A stretch of DNA of 64,000 nucleotides, from positions 1 to 64,000 of the forward strand of contig CALIFY010000001.1 of NCBI GenBank assembly GCA_938021675.1, written 5' to 3'. The number at the start of each line of letters is the position of its first letter. Within the stretch, counting starts at the first letter, position 1. The translations under genes were made by a program, and so were the position numbers. The stretch is from an uncultured Acidimicrobiales bacterium. GTDB lineage: Bacteria > Actinomycetota > Acidimicrobiia > Acidimicrobiales > SZUA-35. Positions 1 to 8,297 of the stretch are shown here, one piece after another. The notes beneath the pieces were generated by a model. The model searched no databases. It was not told the origin of the DNA and worked only from the letters and a program-made list of their open reading frames with translations.

Positions 1-962
1 CCTCGCCCGCCGTCTTCATCGTCGCCGCCGCCTACTTGAGATGCGTCCACCTCGCCTCGGAAGCAGCCAATGACGTACGGGAATGTGTCGGTTGCGTAGT
101 ATGCGTAGTCGCCGTTTTCGTCGGTGAGGCCATTGCACTCATCAAGGTCGCCGAGGCCTTCGACGTAGCTGTGTGCGCTCATGGTGTCGCTGGCGAAGAG
201 GCTTTCATCGGTAAGTTCGTATGACGAGGTGAATGATGAGCCAGCGTAAATAGGGAAGCCATCCGCTGCGTAGCCGAACAGAACAGCTCCATCCTTGATG
301 TCGTCGTCAGAGAACAAACAAAAGTCACTACCAGTCGTCAAGAAGAGATGGAAGTGGTAGCCACCCGGCCCGTTGTGGCCTCCGCATTCGGTGAAACCGC
401 CAGGGCGTGAGTTGATATCGGCGCCCGCGCCTTCAACTGGGCCGAAGATAGGTATGCCATTGATCGCCACGGCGTTTGGTCCGTGGAACTGAGCAGCCGT
501 GGTCTCCTCAGCAATCGTAGGGTTGGCCGGAAATTCAAAAACGAAATCTCCCGCTGCTGGGGTTCCCGGCGAGAGAGCGAAATAGGGGAAATCGGGGATT
601 TGAGTCGATTCAACGACCACCGAGTCACCCACACAGGATGCACTCACCTCAGGATTGTCCAGCATGACCCCCTCGGAGCCCTCAGGGAGTTCGTATCCAG
701 CATTGTCCTTCACGACGAAGGCGGTGGTTATCTCCTCACACGACGCAGGATCGGCCGCGCTGGATTCGGTTTCGTCGGTGGAGTCCTCCGCAGCGTCGGC
801 GGTCACACTGGTTTCGGTTTCGTCGACGGAGTCCTCCGTCAAAGACGAGCCGTCCTCCGAGTCCGAGGAGCATGCTGCGGCGATGAGGGCCATTGCAGCC
901 ATGAAAGCGATGCCGGCCAGGTGTAGCCGACGACGAGGGGGGTTGTGAAACATGTGCGCCAT
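1..962 (-). CDS. YHYH-domain lipoprotein, 3' end cut off by the window edge
   Basis: The reading frame stays open from the ATG at 962 to the left edge, so the C-terminus is missing. A basic N-terminus (PPRRRLH) and a hydrophobic stretch lead to a lipobox ending at Cys31 (LIAAAC), followed by an acidic Ser/Asp/Glu linker, so the protein should be a surface lipoprotein. Around residue 202 it has GGYHFHLF, then DGFPIYAG, DLDECNGL and YVIGCFRG. This ordered set matches the YHYH domain family (YHYH motif, FPIYG-like turn, DECNG, PYxxGCF), whose biochemical role is not established. A second in-frame ATG at 953 is an equally possible start; neither has a clear ribosome binding site. The family call rests on several conserved motifs seen directly; function is unknown. 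Confidence 0.8.
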   Translation of the reverse strand, partial: MAHMFHNPPRRRLHLAGIAFMAAMALIAAACSSDSEDGSSLTEDSVDETETSVTADAAEDSTDETESSAADPASCEEITTAFVVKDNAGYELPEGSEGVMLDNPEVSASCVGDSVVVESTQIPDFPYFALSPGTPAAGDFVFEFPANPTIAEETTAAQFHGPNAVAINGIPIFGPVEGAGADINSRPGGFTECGGHNGPGGYHFHLFLTTGSDFCLFSDDDIKDGAVLFGYAADGFPIYAGSSFTSSYELTDESLFASDTMSAHSYVEGLGDLDECNGLTDENGDYAYYATDTFPYVIGCFRGEVDASQVGGGDDEDGGR

Positions 963-1097
963 CCAAAGTTTTCGCTAGCCGTGTGAACAGGCCAGGTTCA
1001 ATTGCGATTCGAACTAGCAGTCTACTGCCCACCCCGGACGCGTTGATCGCGGGCCGCACGACGGGCCCAAAACCCGACGTATCAGACATAAGTTTCA

Positions 1098-1580
1098 TTA
1101 TGCAGCACTCTTCGATGAGGTTCCACACTCGTCCGAAAGCGCCACGCCAGTGGCCTCCCAGCTCCAGGCCTTCCAGATAATGGCTACCAGTGCGAGCAAC
1201 TCCAGTCCTGAATGAAGGTAGTCGTCGAGGTCGCCAGGGACGGCGGTTACGACCGCTAGTGCGAATAGTGATGCGGTGGCGACGTTGGCCCGTCGATTCG
1301 CTGTGATTGGAAGTATCCAGGCCATCAGCATCATTACAATCGGCACCTCAACGATGAGGCCTCCGACAAGGAACATCACGTCGGTGACTTCTCGCCCGTC
1401 GTATATCCCGTTCAGCGCGTCCGTGAGGAACTCCGCTTTCACGATCTCGTGGATGTCCCGAAAGATCAGATTCAGGAGGACGAACAGCCACAGTCCCGAC
1501 AGCACGGCTCTCGTCTCAAGTTGGTCGATCCGGGCGTGCGGATCTGCGGCAGAGTCATCTTTGAGCGTGGTTGGGTTCAC
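1098..1580 (-). CDS. DUF6326-like four-helix membrane protein
   Basis: A 160-residue integral membrane protein with four predicted hydrophobic helices at about 29-44, 68-92, 100-115 and 126-140. The spacing of DIHEIVKAEFLTD, VGGLIVEVPIVMM and NRRANVATA resembles the DUF6326 family of small membrane proteins of unknown function; this assignment is from memory of the family pattern. It begins with GTG whose last two bases form the TGA stop of the upstream oxidoreductase (GTGA overlap at 1577-1580), so the two are translationally coupled and probably controlled together by the divergent TetR protein. No catalytic residues can be recognised. Confidence 0.75.
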   Translation of the reverse strand: MNPTTLKDDSAADPHARIDQLETRAVLSGLWLFVLLNLIFRDIHEIVKAEFLTDALNGIYDGREVTDVMFLVGGLIVEVPIVMMLMAWILPITANRRANVATASLFALAVVTAVPGDLDDYLHSGLELLALVAIIWKAWSWEATGVALSDECGTSSKSAA

Positions 1581-2590
1581 GATCGGGGCTCGTCCTCGCT
1601 GGTCATTTCGGTCAGTTCGGCGTTGGTTGCCGACGTGAGATCGACAGAGAGCTTGCCGACAGCGCGACCGCTCTCGATTCGTTCGTAACCTGCTCGAACG
1701 TCACCCACGGCAAAGGTCTCGCTCAGATGCGGGCGGACGTGACCTTCGTCAACAAGTCCAGCCAGGCCTGCAAGGTATCGGGAGTCCTCGCGTTGGACGA
1801 ACCAGTGACACGACTGCGACCCAAAGCGCCACCGCACCAGCCTCGCCACCACGCGAGGAAGTGGGCCGAGCAGTCCGTTCTTGTTGTGGTCGCCAACCAC
1901 AACCCATCGACCATCAGCTACGAGCGCCCGTCGAATCTCGGAACCGACGCGGTTTCCGATGCAGTCGATGACCACATCCCACCGCTCACCCGTGAAGTCG
2001 TCGAGGCGGTAGTCGATGACCTGGTCGGCTCCGAGGCCACGGACAAACGCTGCGTTCTTACTGGAACAGACTCCGGCGACCCACTGCGCCCCGCTCGCCT
2101 TGGCGATCTGCACGGCGTAGTGACCGACACCGCCAGATGCACCGTTCACGACAACTCGTTTCCCGGCGACATCGCCACGTTCGACGGCTTCCATCGCAGC
2201 CGCTCCGGCAACCGGCAGGGCGGCAGATTCGAAGTTGGTGATCCCTTTCGGGGCAAGCCACAGGCGATCAACCTCAGCGATGGCGTACTCAGCGAACGCA
2301 CCGATCACCCAGCCGAACACCGACTGGCCAATCTCGAAGTCGGTCACGCCAGGGCCAAGCTGGTCGACCACCCCACACACTTCACGGCCGAGGGTCTGGT
2401 GCTTCGGACGACCGAATCCCTCAACCAGCCGCACGAGACCGGGCCGACCAGTCGCAAGGTGCCAATCCATCGGATTGACCGTGCTGGCGGCGACCTTGAT
2501 CCGGAGTTGTCCCGGTCCCGCAGCTGGCACGGGGCGCTCACCAACCTCAATCCCATCGAGACCATAGGCCGATTGCACCACTGCGGTCAT
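1577..2590 (-). CDS. MDR-superfamily NAD(P)-dependent alcohol dehydrogenase / quinone oxidoreductase
   Basis: A 337-residue zinc-independent medium-chain reductase. The N-terminal GroES-like part runs to about residue 125 (NPMDWHLATGR near 39-49, GREVCGVVDQLG near 68-79), followed by a Rossmann fold with the nucleotide-binding turn NGASGGVGHYAV at 149-160. It lacks the structural zinc cysteine cluster of true alcohol dehydrogenases, which favours quinone or enone reduction with NAD(P)H. The ATG at 2590 is chosen because a GGGGGAG ribosome binding site precedes it and the family N-terminus (TAVVQSAYG) starts there; the frame extends further upstream only through the TetR operator and the TetR gene. 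It is co-transcribed with the DUF6326-like gene. The physiological substrate is unknown; control by the divergent TetR suggests a xenobiotic or reactive small molecule. Confidence 0.85.
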   Translation of the reverse strand: MTAVVQSAYGLDGIEVGERPVPAAGPGQLRIKVAASTVNPMDWHLATGRPGLVRLVEGFGRPKHQTLGREVCGVVDQLGPGVTDFEIGQSVFGWVIGAFAEYAIAEVDRLWLAPKGITNFESAALPVAGAAAMEAVERGDVAGKRVVVNGASGGVGHYAVQIAKASGAQWVAGVCSSKNAAFVRGLGADQVIDYRLDDFTGERWDVVIDCIGNRVGSEIRRALVADGRWVVVGDHNKNGLLGPLPRVVARLVRWRFGSQSCHWFVQREDSRYLAGLAGLVDEGHVRPHLSETFAVGDVRAGYERIESGRAVGKLSVDLTSATNAELTEMTSEDEPRS

Positions 2591-2693
2591 GGGCTCTCCC
2601 CCTGATGCCAGTACTTCACGTTCTCTTAGTTCTTTCACTTCTTCCACTACTCCACCTCTGTCTTGGTTGTACGAAGGCGCCCTGTAAGATGAA

Positions 2694-2730
2694 CCGTACA
2701 GTGTACCGACCATCAACGTACACTGTACGG
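2694..2730. promoter_or_regulatory. Twin palindromic TetR operator between divergent genes
   Basis: Two copies of an 11-bp palindrome, GTACAGTGTAC at 2696-2706 and GTACACTGTAC at 2718-2728, lie 22 bp apart centre to centre. They also form one larger perfect inverted repeat, with CCGTACAGTGTAC at 2694-2706 pairing with GTACACTGTACGG at 2718-2730. The spacing is about two helical turns, so two regulator dimers could bind the same DNA face. The sites lie between the oxidoreductase start (2590) and the TetR start (2754). Both palindromes contain TACAGT/TACACT, which resemble -10 boxes, so binding would block both promoters. Confidence 0.8.
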
Positions 2731-2753
2731 AAAATGTGGAGACGTAGCAAGCC

Positions 2754-3383
2754 ATGGCCACCAAACGCCGTCCCAAACTCACAAGAGACGCCATCGTGGA
2801 TGCCGCGATCCACGTCGCGGAACGGGACGGACTTCCCAAACTCTCTATGCGAAACCTGGCCAAGGAGCTCGGCTTTGAGGTCATGTCGCTCTACACACAT
2901 GTGAGCAACAAAGCCGACCTCCACACCGGGATGGTCGAATACTGCATCGACCAGATCGAGACCCCCGACATCGACGACACCTTCGACTGGCGTACCGCCT
3001 TACACAAACACGCGCTCGACCTCAAAGCGCTGTTCGAACGCCACCCGTGGTCGGTCGAGCTCTGGCTCCGGTCGATTCCTGGGCCGCGCCGATTCGATCT
3101 GATGGAGTGGCAACTCGCGGCCTTCGCGGCGTCAGGGCTCGGCGAACATGACGCACACCAGGCCTACCACGCATTCTTCAACCACACCGTGGGCTACATG
3201 CTCCAACGCCATGCAATGACCTTCGCCAGGGATGACATAGCAGTCCAAGAAATGATCAGCACGCTCGACCCCGACCGACATCCCAACGTGCTACATCACG
3301 TCGACCAACACCGAAACGGACACATGGACGACTCCTTCGAGCACACCCTCAACCTACTGCTCGATAGCTACCCCCGCGAATAA
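2754..3383 (+). CDS. TetR-family repressor with tetracycline-repressor-type C-terminus
   Basis: A 209-residue regulator. The N-terminal helix-turn-helix (about residues 10-55) includes AIVDAAIHVAERDG and MRNLAKELGFEVMSLYTHVSNKADL, the standard TetR recognition region. The ligand-binding half resembles the TetR_C_1 group (YHAFFNHTVGYML near 140-155). It starts 24 bp after a twin palindromic operator and is transcribed away from the oxidoreductase/DUF6326 operon, so autorepression and repression of the neighbour are the simplest reading. GGAG lies 12 bases before the ATG. The inducing ligand cannot be read from the sequence. Confidence 0.9.
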   Translation: MATKRRPKLTRDAIVDAAIHVAERDGLPKLSMRNLAKELGFEVMSLYTHVSNKADLHTGMVEYCIDQIETPDIDDTFDWRTALHKHALDLKALFERHPWSVELWLRSIPGPRRFDLMEWQLAAFAASGLGEHDAHQAYHAFFNHTVGYMLQRHAMTFARDDIAVQEMISTLDPDRHPNVLHHVDQHRNGHMDDSFEHTLNLLLDSYPRE

Positions 3384-3443
3384 CCTCCCCGCTGTCTGAA
3401 CTGCGCTCACCCCACGAAGCCTGTTTTGACCGATCGAAGTCGG

Positions 3444-3472
3444 TTGACGGTGACTGTTTCGGTTACTACTGT
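3444..3472 (+). promoter_or_regulatory. SigA-like promoter for the small secreted protein
   Basis: TTGACG at 3444-3449 and TACTGT at 3467-3472 are separated by 17 bp, a good housekeeping promoter. It would give a leader of about 35 bases before the ATG at 3514, containing AAGGGG. Confidence 0.5.
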
Positions 3473-3513
3473 CGACCGGGCCGGGCACTAAATTAAGGGG
3501 CGTTTAGCATCCC

Positions 3514-3765
3514 ATGAAGCGATTTCTTGCCTGTCTTGTTCTCTTCTTTGGATTTAGTACCTTCCTGCCTGGTGAGGCCAACGCTCATCCCAATAGCTGT
3601 ACCAGTCATGGATATTGTGGGTTTATCGCTCAGAGCATCTACCGTGGACTCTCAGTCTGTGGTCCGGGCCACAACCGGCATTTCTACAAGGTCTACGCCG
3701 TGAGCCCTGGACGTCCATCGGTGTATTCACACACAGATTACTGCGTCGGCCCATCACACAATTAG
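3514..3765 (+). CDS. Small secreted cysteine-containing protein
   Basis: An 83-residue protein with a textbook Sec signal peptide: MKRF, a hydrophobic core LACLVLFFGFSTFL and an ANA cleavage site before HPN (about residue 25). The mature part of roughly 58 residues has four cysteines (in NSCTSHG, GYCGF, SVCGPG and TDYCVGP), an even number that could form two disulfides, and is rich in Gly, His, Ser and Tyr. No known family is recognised. A good promoter (3444-3472) precedes it and the lipoprotein at 3781 follows after 15 bp on the same strand, so the two are probably co-transcribed and both act outside the membrane. Confidence 0.65.
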   Translation: MKRFLACLVLFFGFSTFLPGEANAHPNSCTSHGYCGFIAQSIYRGLSVCGPGHNRHFYKVYAVSPGRPSVYSHTDYCVGPSHN

Positions 3766-3780
3766 CGCCATCGAACATCG

Positions 3781-4656
3781 ATGAAGGACACGTTCGAATC
3801 GGTTCCGCTACTAGGTGGCGTGATCATTGCGATCGCTATGCTCGCGGCATGTGGCGATAGCGCTGATCGCCAATCTGGACCTCTGCTGGAAGAACTGACA
3901 CAAGCCGAGCGTGAGTACGCTCTGGCGGTCCCGTTGTACAACGACTTCATGGCCGAGTGCATGAAGTCGGAGGGTTTCGAATTTCGGGATCCAGCCGATT
4001 CACTTGAGCCTTCCGAATCCTTGCAAAGTATCGGTCCATCATTCGGGGTAGCGGCACTGGTGCCAGAACCAGATGGCTCCGACATCGACGGATACGGCTA
4101 CGCATCGGCCCACCTAGAACGAATGATGTCTATCGATGAGGCAATGCGAGCCGAAGACGATGCAGTCTCGCCAGACTACATAGAGGCGTACTCTGGGCGG
4201 TTTGACGACGCCAGCGACGGAGGGTGTCTCGGAAAGGCGTTCGACGAGTTCCCCGGATTCGTCAGGCTGACCGAATTGGGCTCTTCTCTCGATTCGCACC
4301 GCAGCGAAATTATTGCCAGCGTTGATGCTTCGCCCGAGTTTGCGTCGTGGCGTGACTGCATGAAGACCATGGGATACGGGTTCACGTCCGCCAGCGATCC
4401 GATCGAGGCGTTAGCCGACGCCCTCGATCGTGGCTTGGATTCAGGCGGGATCAAATTCGATGAGTTGCGGTCTGAGGGTTCGAAGGTGATCGCAGCACCG
4501 GGGTCCGCATCAGACACATTCCTCAAATCGGTATACGAAACCGAACGAGAGATCGCCGGGGCCGACTACGGATGCGATGAGGGTTCCAAACTTCGCAAAC
4601 AGGCACTGAAGATATTCGACGAGATCGGAAGGCACATCGATGCCGAACACAGCTGA
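3781..4656 (+). CDS. Lipoprotein of unknown function with paired CMK motifs
   Basis: A 291-residue lipoprotein: a hydrophobic segment GGVIIAIAMLAAC ends in a lipobox at Cys24. The mature protein is acidic and largely helical. It carries two similar segments, AECMKSEGFEF near residues 59-69 and RDCMKTMGYGF near 191-201, which suggest an internal duplication or a repeated cysteine-containing helix. Two further cysteines (GGCLGK near 147 and YGCDEG near 263) give four in the mature part. Similar Cys-Met/Lys-rich lipoproteins are common in high-GC actinobacteria, but I do not recognise a named family. It follows the small secreted protein on the same strand. Confidence 0.7.
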   Translation: MKDTFESVPLLGGVIIAIAMLAACGDSADRQSGPLLEELTQAEREYALAVPLYNDFMAECMKSEGFEFRDPADSLEPSESLQSIGPSFGVAALVPEPDGSDIDGYGYASAHLERMMSIDEAMRAEDDAVSPDYIEAYSGRFDDASDGGCLGKAFDEFPGFVRLTELGSSLDSHRSEIIASVDASPEFASWRDCMKTMGYGFTSASDPIEALADALDRGLDSGGIKFDELRSEGSKVIAAPGSASDTFLKSVYETEREIAGADYGCDEGSKLRKQALKIFDEIGRHIDAEHS

Positions 4657-4694
4657 CCGCTCCCCCACTCGGCGCCCCGGTCCCTGAGGGCTGA

Positions 4695-6830
4695 CTATCG
4701 GATGCTGGAGAAGTTCCGAAGGCGGAGACTGTTCGACACAACGAACAACGAGGACAAACCCATCGCCCCGGCGGCGATCATCGGATTCAAGACGCCGAAG
4801 GCAGCGAGCGGGATCGCCGCCGCATTGTAGGCAAACGCCCAGAAGAGGTTCCCTTTGATCGTGGCCAGTGTCCGCCTCGACAGCCCAATAGCATCGGCGA
4901 CGGCCCGAAGATCACCGGAGACGACGGTCAAATCTGATGCCTCAATAGCGACGTCGGTGCCGGTCCCGATCGCGATTCCGAGATCAGCTTGGACCAAGGC
5001 CGGCGCATCGTTGATCCCGTCGCCAACCATCGCTACTTTGCAACCCATGCCTTGCAGACGACCAATTTCGGCTGCCTTGTCTTGAGGGAGCACTTCGGCG
5101 ATTACGGTGTCAGCCCCGATGGCTTCTCCAACCGTGGCTGCGGTCCGCTCGTTGTCTCCGGTGAGCAGCGTCACCGACAGACCCTGAGCGTGCAGGGCGG
5201 CGACGGCCTCAGCCGACGAATCTTTGATCCGGTCGTCGACCACCAGAACCGCTTCGGCCCGGGGCCCACGACCGACGAACACCGCTGTCGACCCGGCTCG
5301 CTCGGCGCTGTCGGCGGCCTGTGCGACATCCTCGGGTACGTCGTCGAACAATATCGGTCTCCCGACTCGGACCTCCGACCCATCGACCATCCCGACCACC
5401 CCGAACCCCGGACGGTTCTCGAAGGCCTCGACGACAAGATGTTCGGCTGACGCCGCGCTGATGGCTGCAGCGATCGGGTGCTCGGATCGAGCCTCGATCG
5501 ATGCCGCCAAACGAAGCAAGAGGGACCCGTCGCCCCCGGGAGCTACAACGTCGCTCAGCTCCATTCGCCCCTCGGTAACCGTTCCGGTCTTGTCGAGGAC
5601 CACCACGTCGACCGCACGGGTGTCTTCGAGCACCTCACCACCTTTTATGATGACGCCGAGCTGGGCGCCACGGCCGGTACCGACCATGATCCCCAATGGG
5701 GTAGCCAAACCCAACGCACAAGGACAGGCGATGATCAGCACGGCTACCGCCGCGGTGAACGCCCGGTCGGCGTCGTTGCCGGTGGCCAACCACGCGAGGA
5801 GTGTGACTACCGCGGTGCCTATCGCAAGTGGTACGAACACAGCTGAGACGCGGTCAACCAGGCGCTGCACCTTGGCCCTTGTACCCTGCGCCTCATCGAC
5901 CAGCCGGATGATTTGAGCCAATGTTGTGTCAGCTCCTACCCGCTTGGCCTCGACAATCAGCGAACCATTGGCGTTGATAGTCGCCCCGATCACCTCATCG
6001 CCGGCCCCAACCTCGACCGGTACCGGTTCTCCCGTCACCATCGATGCGTCGATCGAAGAGTAGCCTTCGACCACCACCCCATCGGTAGCGATCCTCTCCC
6101 CCGGGCGGACAATAAAACGCATCCCAACTGCGAGTTCATCAGACGGGATCTCAGTGCCATCTTCAAGGCGAGCTGTTCGAGCTCCAACTTCGGCCAACGC
6201 TCGAATGGCGTCCCCCGAGCGGCGCTTGGCCCTGAGTTCGAAATACTTGCCAAGCAAGATCAACGCCACAATGACCGAACCGGTCTCGAAGTAGATGTGA
6301 CCGTCCTCAAGCCCGACGATCAACACCACCGCCGACCACAGCCACGCCGCCGTCGACCCCATCGAGACCAACGTGTCCATCGTTGTCGACCCGTGGCGGA
6401 TGTTCATGACCGCGGCCCGATGGAACGGCAACCCGGCCCAATAGATGACCGATGTGGACAGTGCCGCGACCAACCACTCCCATCCGCTGAATTGCAGCGG
6501 CGGGATCATTGATAGCAGCAAGGCGGGAGTCGTCAAGATGGCGGCAACGACGAAACGAGCACGCAAATCGCGTTCGCGACGGTCCTCGGCTTCGTCGGAC
6601 TCGCCATCCTCGATAACCTTGTACCCCAGTTCTTCGATGGCGGTTTGCAACACCTCAGGGCCGACGTTGCTGGTGTGGGTCACACTGGCCCGACCGGTCG
6701 CAATGTTGACCTGAGCATCGCTGACATCATCCAGTGTGGTGAGCCGTCGCTGAACACGGTTGGCGCAGGCGGCACACGTCATGCCATCCACCGTCAAATC
6801 CGAACGGATCTCGTCGTGCTCCACGGTCAC
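4695..6830 (-). CDS. copA: Heavy-metal P1B-type ATPase, copper exporter
   Basis: A 711-residue metal-pumping ATPase in the cytoplasmic membrane. It has one N-terminal HMA domain with GMTCAAC (Cys19 and Cys22), an actuator TGEPVP (about 270), the transmembrane [10 protein letters not shown] metal site (about 370), the phosphorylation motif DKTGT (about 415), and the hinge [10 protein letters not shown] near residue 600. CPC with a CAAC metal-binding domain is typical of Cu(I) transporters of the P1B-1 class. The GTG at 6830 is the start: a -10 box ends six bases upstream, so the message is probably leaderless. The gene lies 51 bp downstream of a MerR regulator and has its own MerR-type promoter. 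One HMA domain and a complete C-terminus indicate an intact gene. Confidence 0.93.
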   Translation of the reverse strand: MTVEHDEIRSDLTVDGMTCAACANRVQRRLTTLDDVSDAQVNIATGRASVTHTSNVGPEVLQTAIEELGYKVIEDGESDEAEDRRERDLRARFVVAAILTTPALLLSMIPPLQFSGWEWLVAALSTSVIYWAGLPFHRAAVMNIRHGSTTMDTLVSMGSTAAWLWSAVVLIVGLEDGHIYFETGSVIVALILLGKYFELRAKRRSGDAIRALAEVGARTARLEDGTEIPSDELAVGMRFIVRPGERIATDGVVVEGYSSIDASMVTGEPVPVEVGAGDEVIGATINANGSLIVEAKRVGADTTLAQIIRLVDEAQGTRAKVQRLVDRVSAVFVPLAIGTAVVTLLAWLATGNDADRAFTAAVAVLIIACPCALGLATPLGIMVGTGRGAQLGVIIKGGEVLEDTRAVDVVVLDKTGTVTEGRMELSDVVAPGGDGSLLLRLAASIEARSEHPIAAAISAASAEHLVVEAFENRPGFGVVGMVDGSEVRVGRPILFDDVPEDVAQAADSAERAGSTAVFVGRGPRAEAVLVVDDRIKDSSAEAVAALHAQGLSVTLLTGDNERTAATVGEAIGADTVIAEVLPQDKAAEIGRLQGMGCKVAMVGDGINDAPALVQADLGIAIGTGTDVAIEASDLTVVSGDLRAVADAIGLSRRTLATIKGNLFWAFAYNAAAIPLAAFGVLNPMIAAGAMGLSSLFVVSNSLRLRNFSSIR

Positions 6831-6836
6831 CCCTTC

Positions 6837-6868
6837 ATCCTAGAGCTTCCAGTCGACTGGAAGGTCAA
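6837..6868 (-). promoter_or_regulatory. MerR-type metal-responsive promoter of copA, 20-bp spacer
   Basis: Read on the minus strand, TTGACC (6868-6863) and TAGGAT (6842-6837) are separated by 20 bp, the lengthened spacer that MerR-family activators need. The spacer overlaps an 18-bp perfect palindrome CTTCCAGTCGACTGGAAG (6846-6863), close to the known CueR/heavy-metal operator form ACCTTCC-N-GGAAGGT. The copA GTG begins six bases after the -10 box. Confidence 0.88.
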
Positions 6869-6881
6869 GAGGTGCTGTTGG

Positions 6882-7289
6882 TCAGGCAGACACCGAATCG
6901 GAAATCACTTGGCATCGATTCGGGTCCGTACACGTGGTCGGATCCAACGACCGGGCACGGTCAGCCAATTCCCGCATCGACTTCTCAGCGGTCTGCAACC
7001 GTTCAATCTGGGCCGCTACTTCTTCGAGATGGCGTTCCAACAACACACGAGTATGCGTGCAGGACCGCTCTCCGCTGTCCTTCAACTCCAACACGGATGC
7101 GATTTCTGACAACGTCAGACCGCTGGCCTGAGCATCACGGACGAACCGTAGACGTTCGACATCGGTCTCGCCGTAGTCGCGATACCCAGACGATGTTCGT
7201 TCAGGCTCGAACAGCAAGCCCAGCGATTCGTAGTACCGGATCGTTTTGGCAGACACTCCCGACCGTCTCCCCAGCTCTCCGATCCGCAT
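6882..7289 (-). CDS. MerR-family heavy-metal-responsive regulator
   Basis: A 135-residue regulator. The N-terminal winged helix-turn-helix (RIGELGRRSGVSAKTIRYYESLG, given here only as residues 2-24) is canonical MerR, followed by a dimerisation helix and a C-terminal metal loop with Cys120 and Cys126 (CTDPNRC). A third cysteine, Cys77 (ERSCTHTR), lies where monovalent-metal CueR proteins have serine and where zinc, lead and mercury sensors have cysteine. The gene lies just upstream of copA on the same strand and should activate the 20-bp-spacer promoter at 6837-6868 when metal binds. Which metal is sensed is therefore less certain than the ATPase suggests. Confidence 0.9.
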   Translation of the reverse strand: MRIGELGRRSGVSAKTIRYYESLGLLFEPERTSSGYRDYGETDVERLRFVRDAQASGLTLSEIASVLELKDSGERSCTHTRVLLERHLEEVAAQIERLQTAEKSMRELADRARSLDPTTCTDPNRCQVISDSVSA

Positions 7290-7446
7290 GTCACCAGCTT
7301 ACATTCAGCGGTCGCAGGCCCGCCTGGACGTCTACACCGATCACGTCGATACCCCGCCGAGAGGCTCGAAGCCAAGTACCGGCCCCAAGCCCCCGAGTTG
7401 GCCTCAAAGTTGCCGGCCACCACCGGCAGCCGGTAGACAACCGGCC

Positions 7447-8229
7447 ATGACGATCTCGTACTTCGATAGCTCCGACGGTGTTGTTGTTCCCACCAAAAAC
7501 GCTGCGGGGCCGTGGTCGCCCGACATGCTTCATGGTCGGCTTCTCGGCGGACTGGCCGCTCGGGCCGTCGAACGAGAGTATGTAGATGAACGCTGGCGGG
7601 TATCTCGGCTCACCGTCGACATGTTCCGACCGGCCGGTTTCGAACCCATCACTATCGTCACCCGCCAACTGCGACGCGGCCGACGGATCGTCGTGGTGGA
7701 CGTGTATTTGACCAGTGGCACCATTGAGGTCGGCGCGGTTCGAGCCGTCGTCCTCGCCGAGGGCAAGGTCCCGCCGGGAACGAGTTGGCAGGCCGAGCGG
7801 TGGGAGTCACCGGCACCCGATTCTCTTCCTCCGCCCGAACGGGTTGAAAGCGTCGATCATCTCGAACAGACGGCGTGGGATTTTCGCGTCCACCAGGGCG
7901 GCTTCGGCAGTGGTAACCGCTCCCGTATGTGGACAAACGAGTCGGGCCATTTGATCGACGATGAACCCCTCACTCCCCTGGTTCGCGCTGCGCTTACCGG
8001 TGACCTGGCCAGCCCCCTGGTAAACGGAGGCGATAAAGGCGTCGGATATATAAACGCCGACTATTCACTGGCTCTGGCTCGATACCCGACCGGCCCCTGG
8101 GTCGGATTGGAGGCAACCACCCACCTGGCGTCCGACGGAATCGCCATCGGCACCGCCACCATGTATGACCTGGTCGGGCCGTTCGCTACGAGCACGACGA
8201 CGGCGCTTTCGAATCCCCTTTTGACTTGA
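7447..8229 (+). CDS. Acyl-CoA thioesterase-like double hotdog protein
   Basis: A 260-residue cytoplasmic protein with the layout of TesB-type thioesterases: an N-terminal hotdog with HGRLLGGLAARAVER (about 29-43) and VSRLTVDMFRPAGFEPITI (about 51-69, split by strands), and a C-terminal half with YINADYSLALARYP and WVGLEATTHLASDGIAIGTATMYD. Such proteins hydrolyse or bind acyl-CoA esters. The ATG at 7447 is chosen because a TAGACA box lies seven bases upstream and no family sequence lies before it. It is divergent from the MerR-CopA unit and followed by a quinone oxidoreductase 68 bp downstream with its own promoter-like box. Substrate chain length cannot be predicted. Confidence 0.8.
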   Translation: MTISYFDSSDGVVVPTKNAAGPWSPDMLHGRLLGGLAARAVEREYVDERWRVSRLTVDMFRPAGFEPITIVTRQLRRGRRIVVVDVYLTSGTIEVGAVRAVVLAEGKVPPGTSWQAERWESPAPDSLPPPERVESVDHLEQTAWDFRVHQGGFGSGNRSRMWTNESGHLIDDEPLTPLVRAALTGDLASPLVNGGDKGVGYINADYSLALARYPTGPWVGLEATTHLASDGIAIGTATMYDLVGPFATSTTTALSNPLLT

Positions 8230-8285
8230 GTCCGGCAGTCGTTCGTCAAGAGGTGTAGTTCTCGGTGCATTGGTCGACGACCTGG

Positions 8286-8291
8286 TAGACA
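8286..8291 (+). promoter_or_regulatory. Candidate -10 box of a leaderless start
   Basis: TAGACA lies exactly six bases before the ATG at 8298, and the same TAGACA-like box lies seven bases before the ATG at 7447. Neither has a ribosome binding site. Confidence 0.35.
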
Positions 8292-8297
8292 AGGGCC

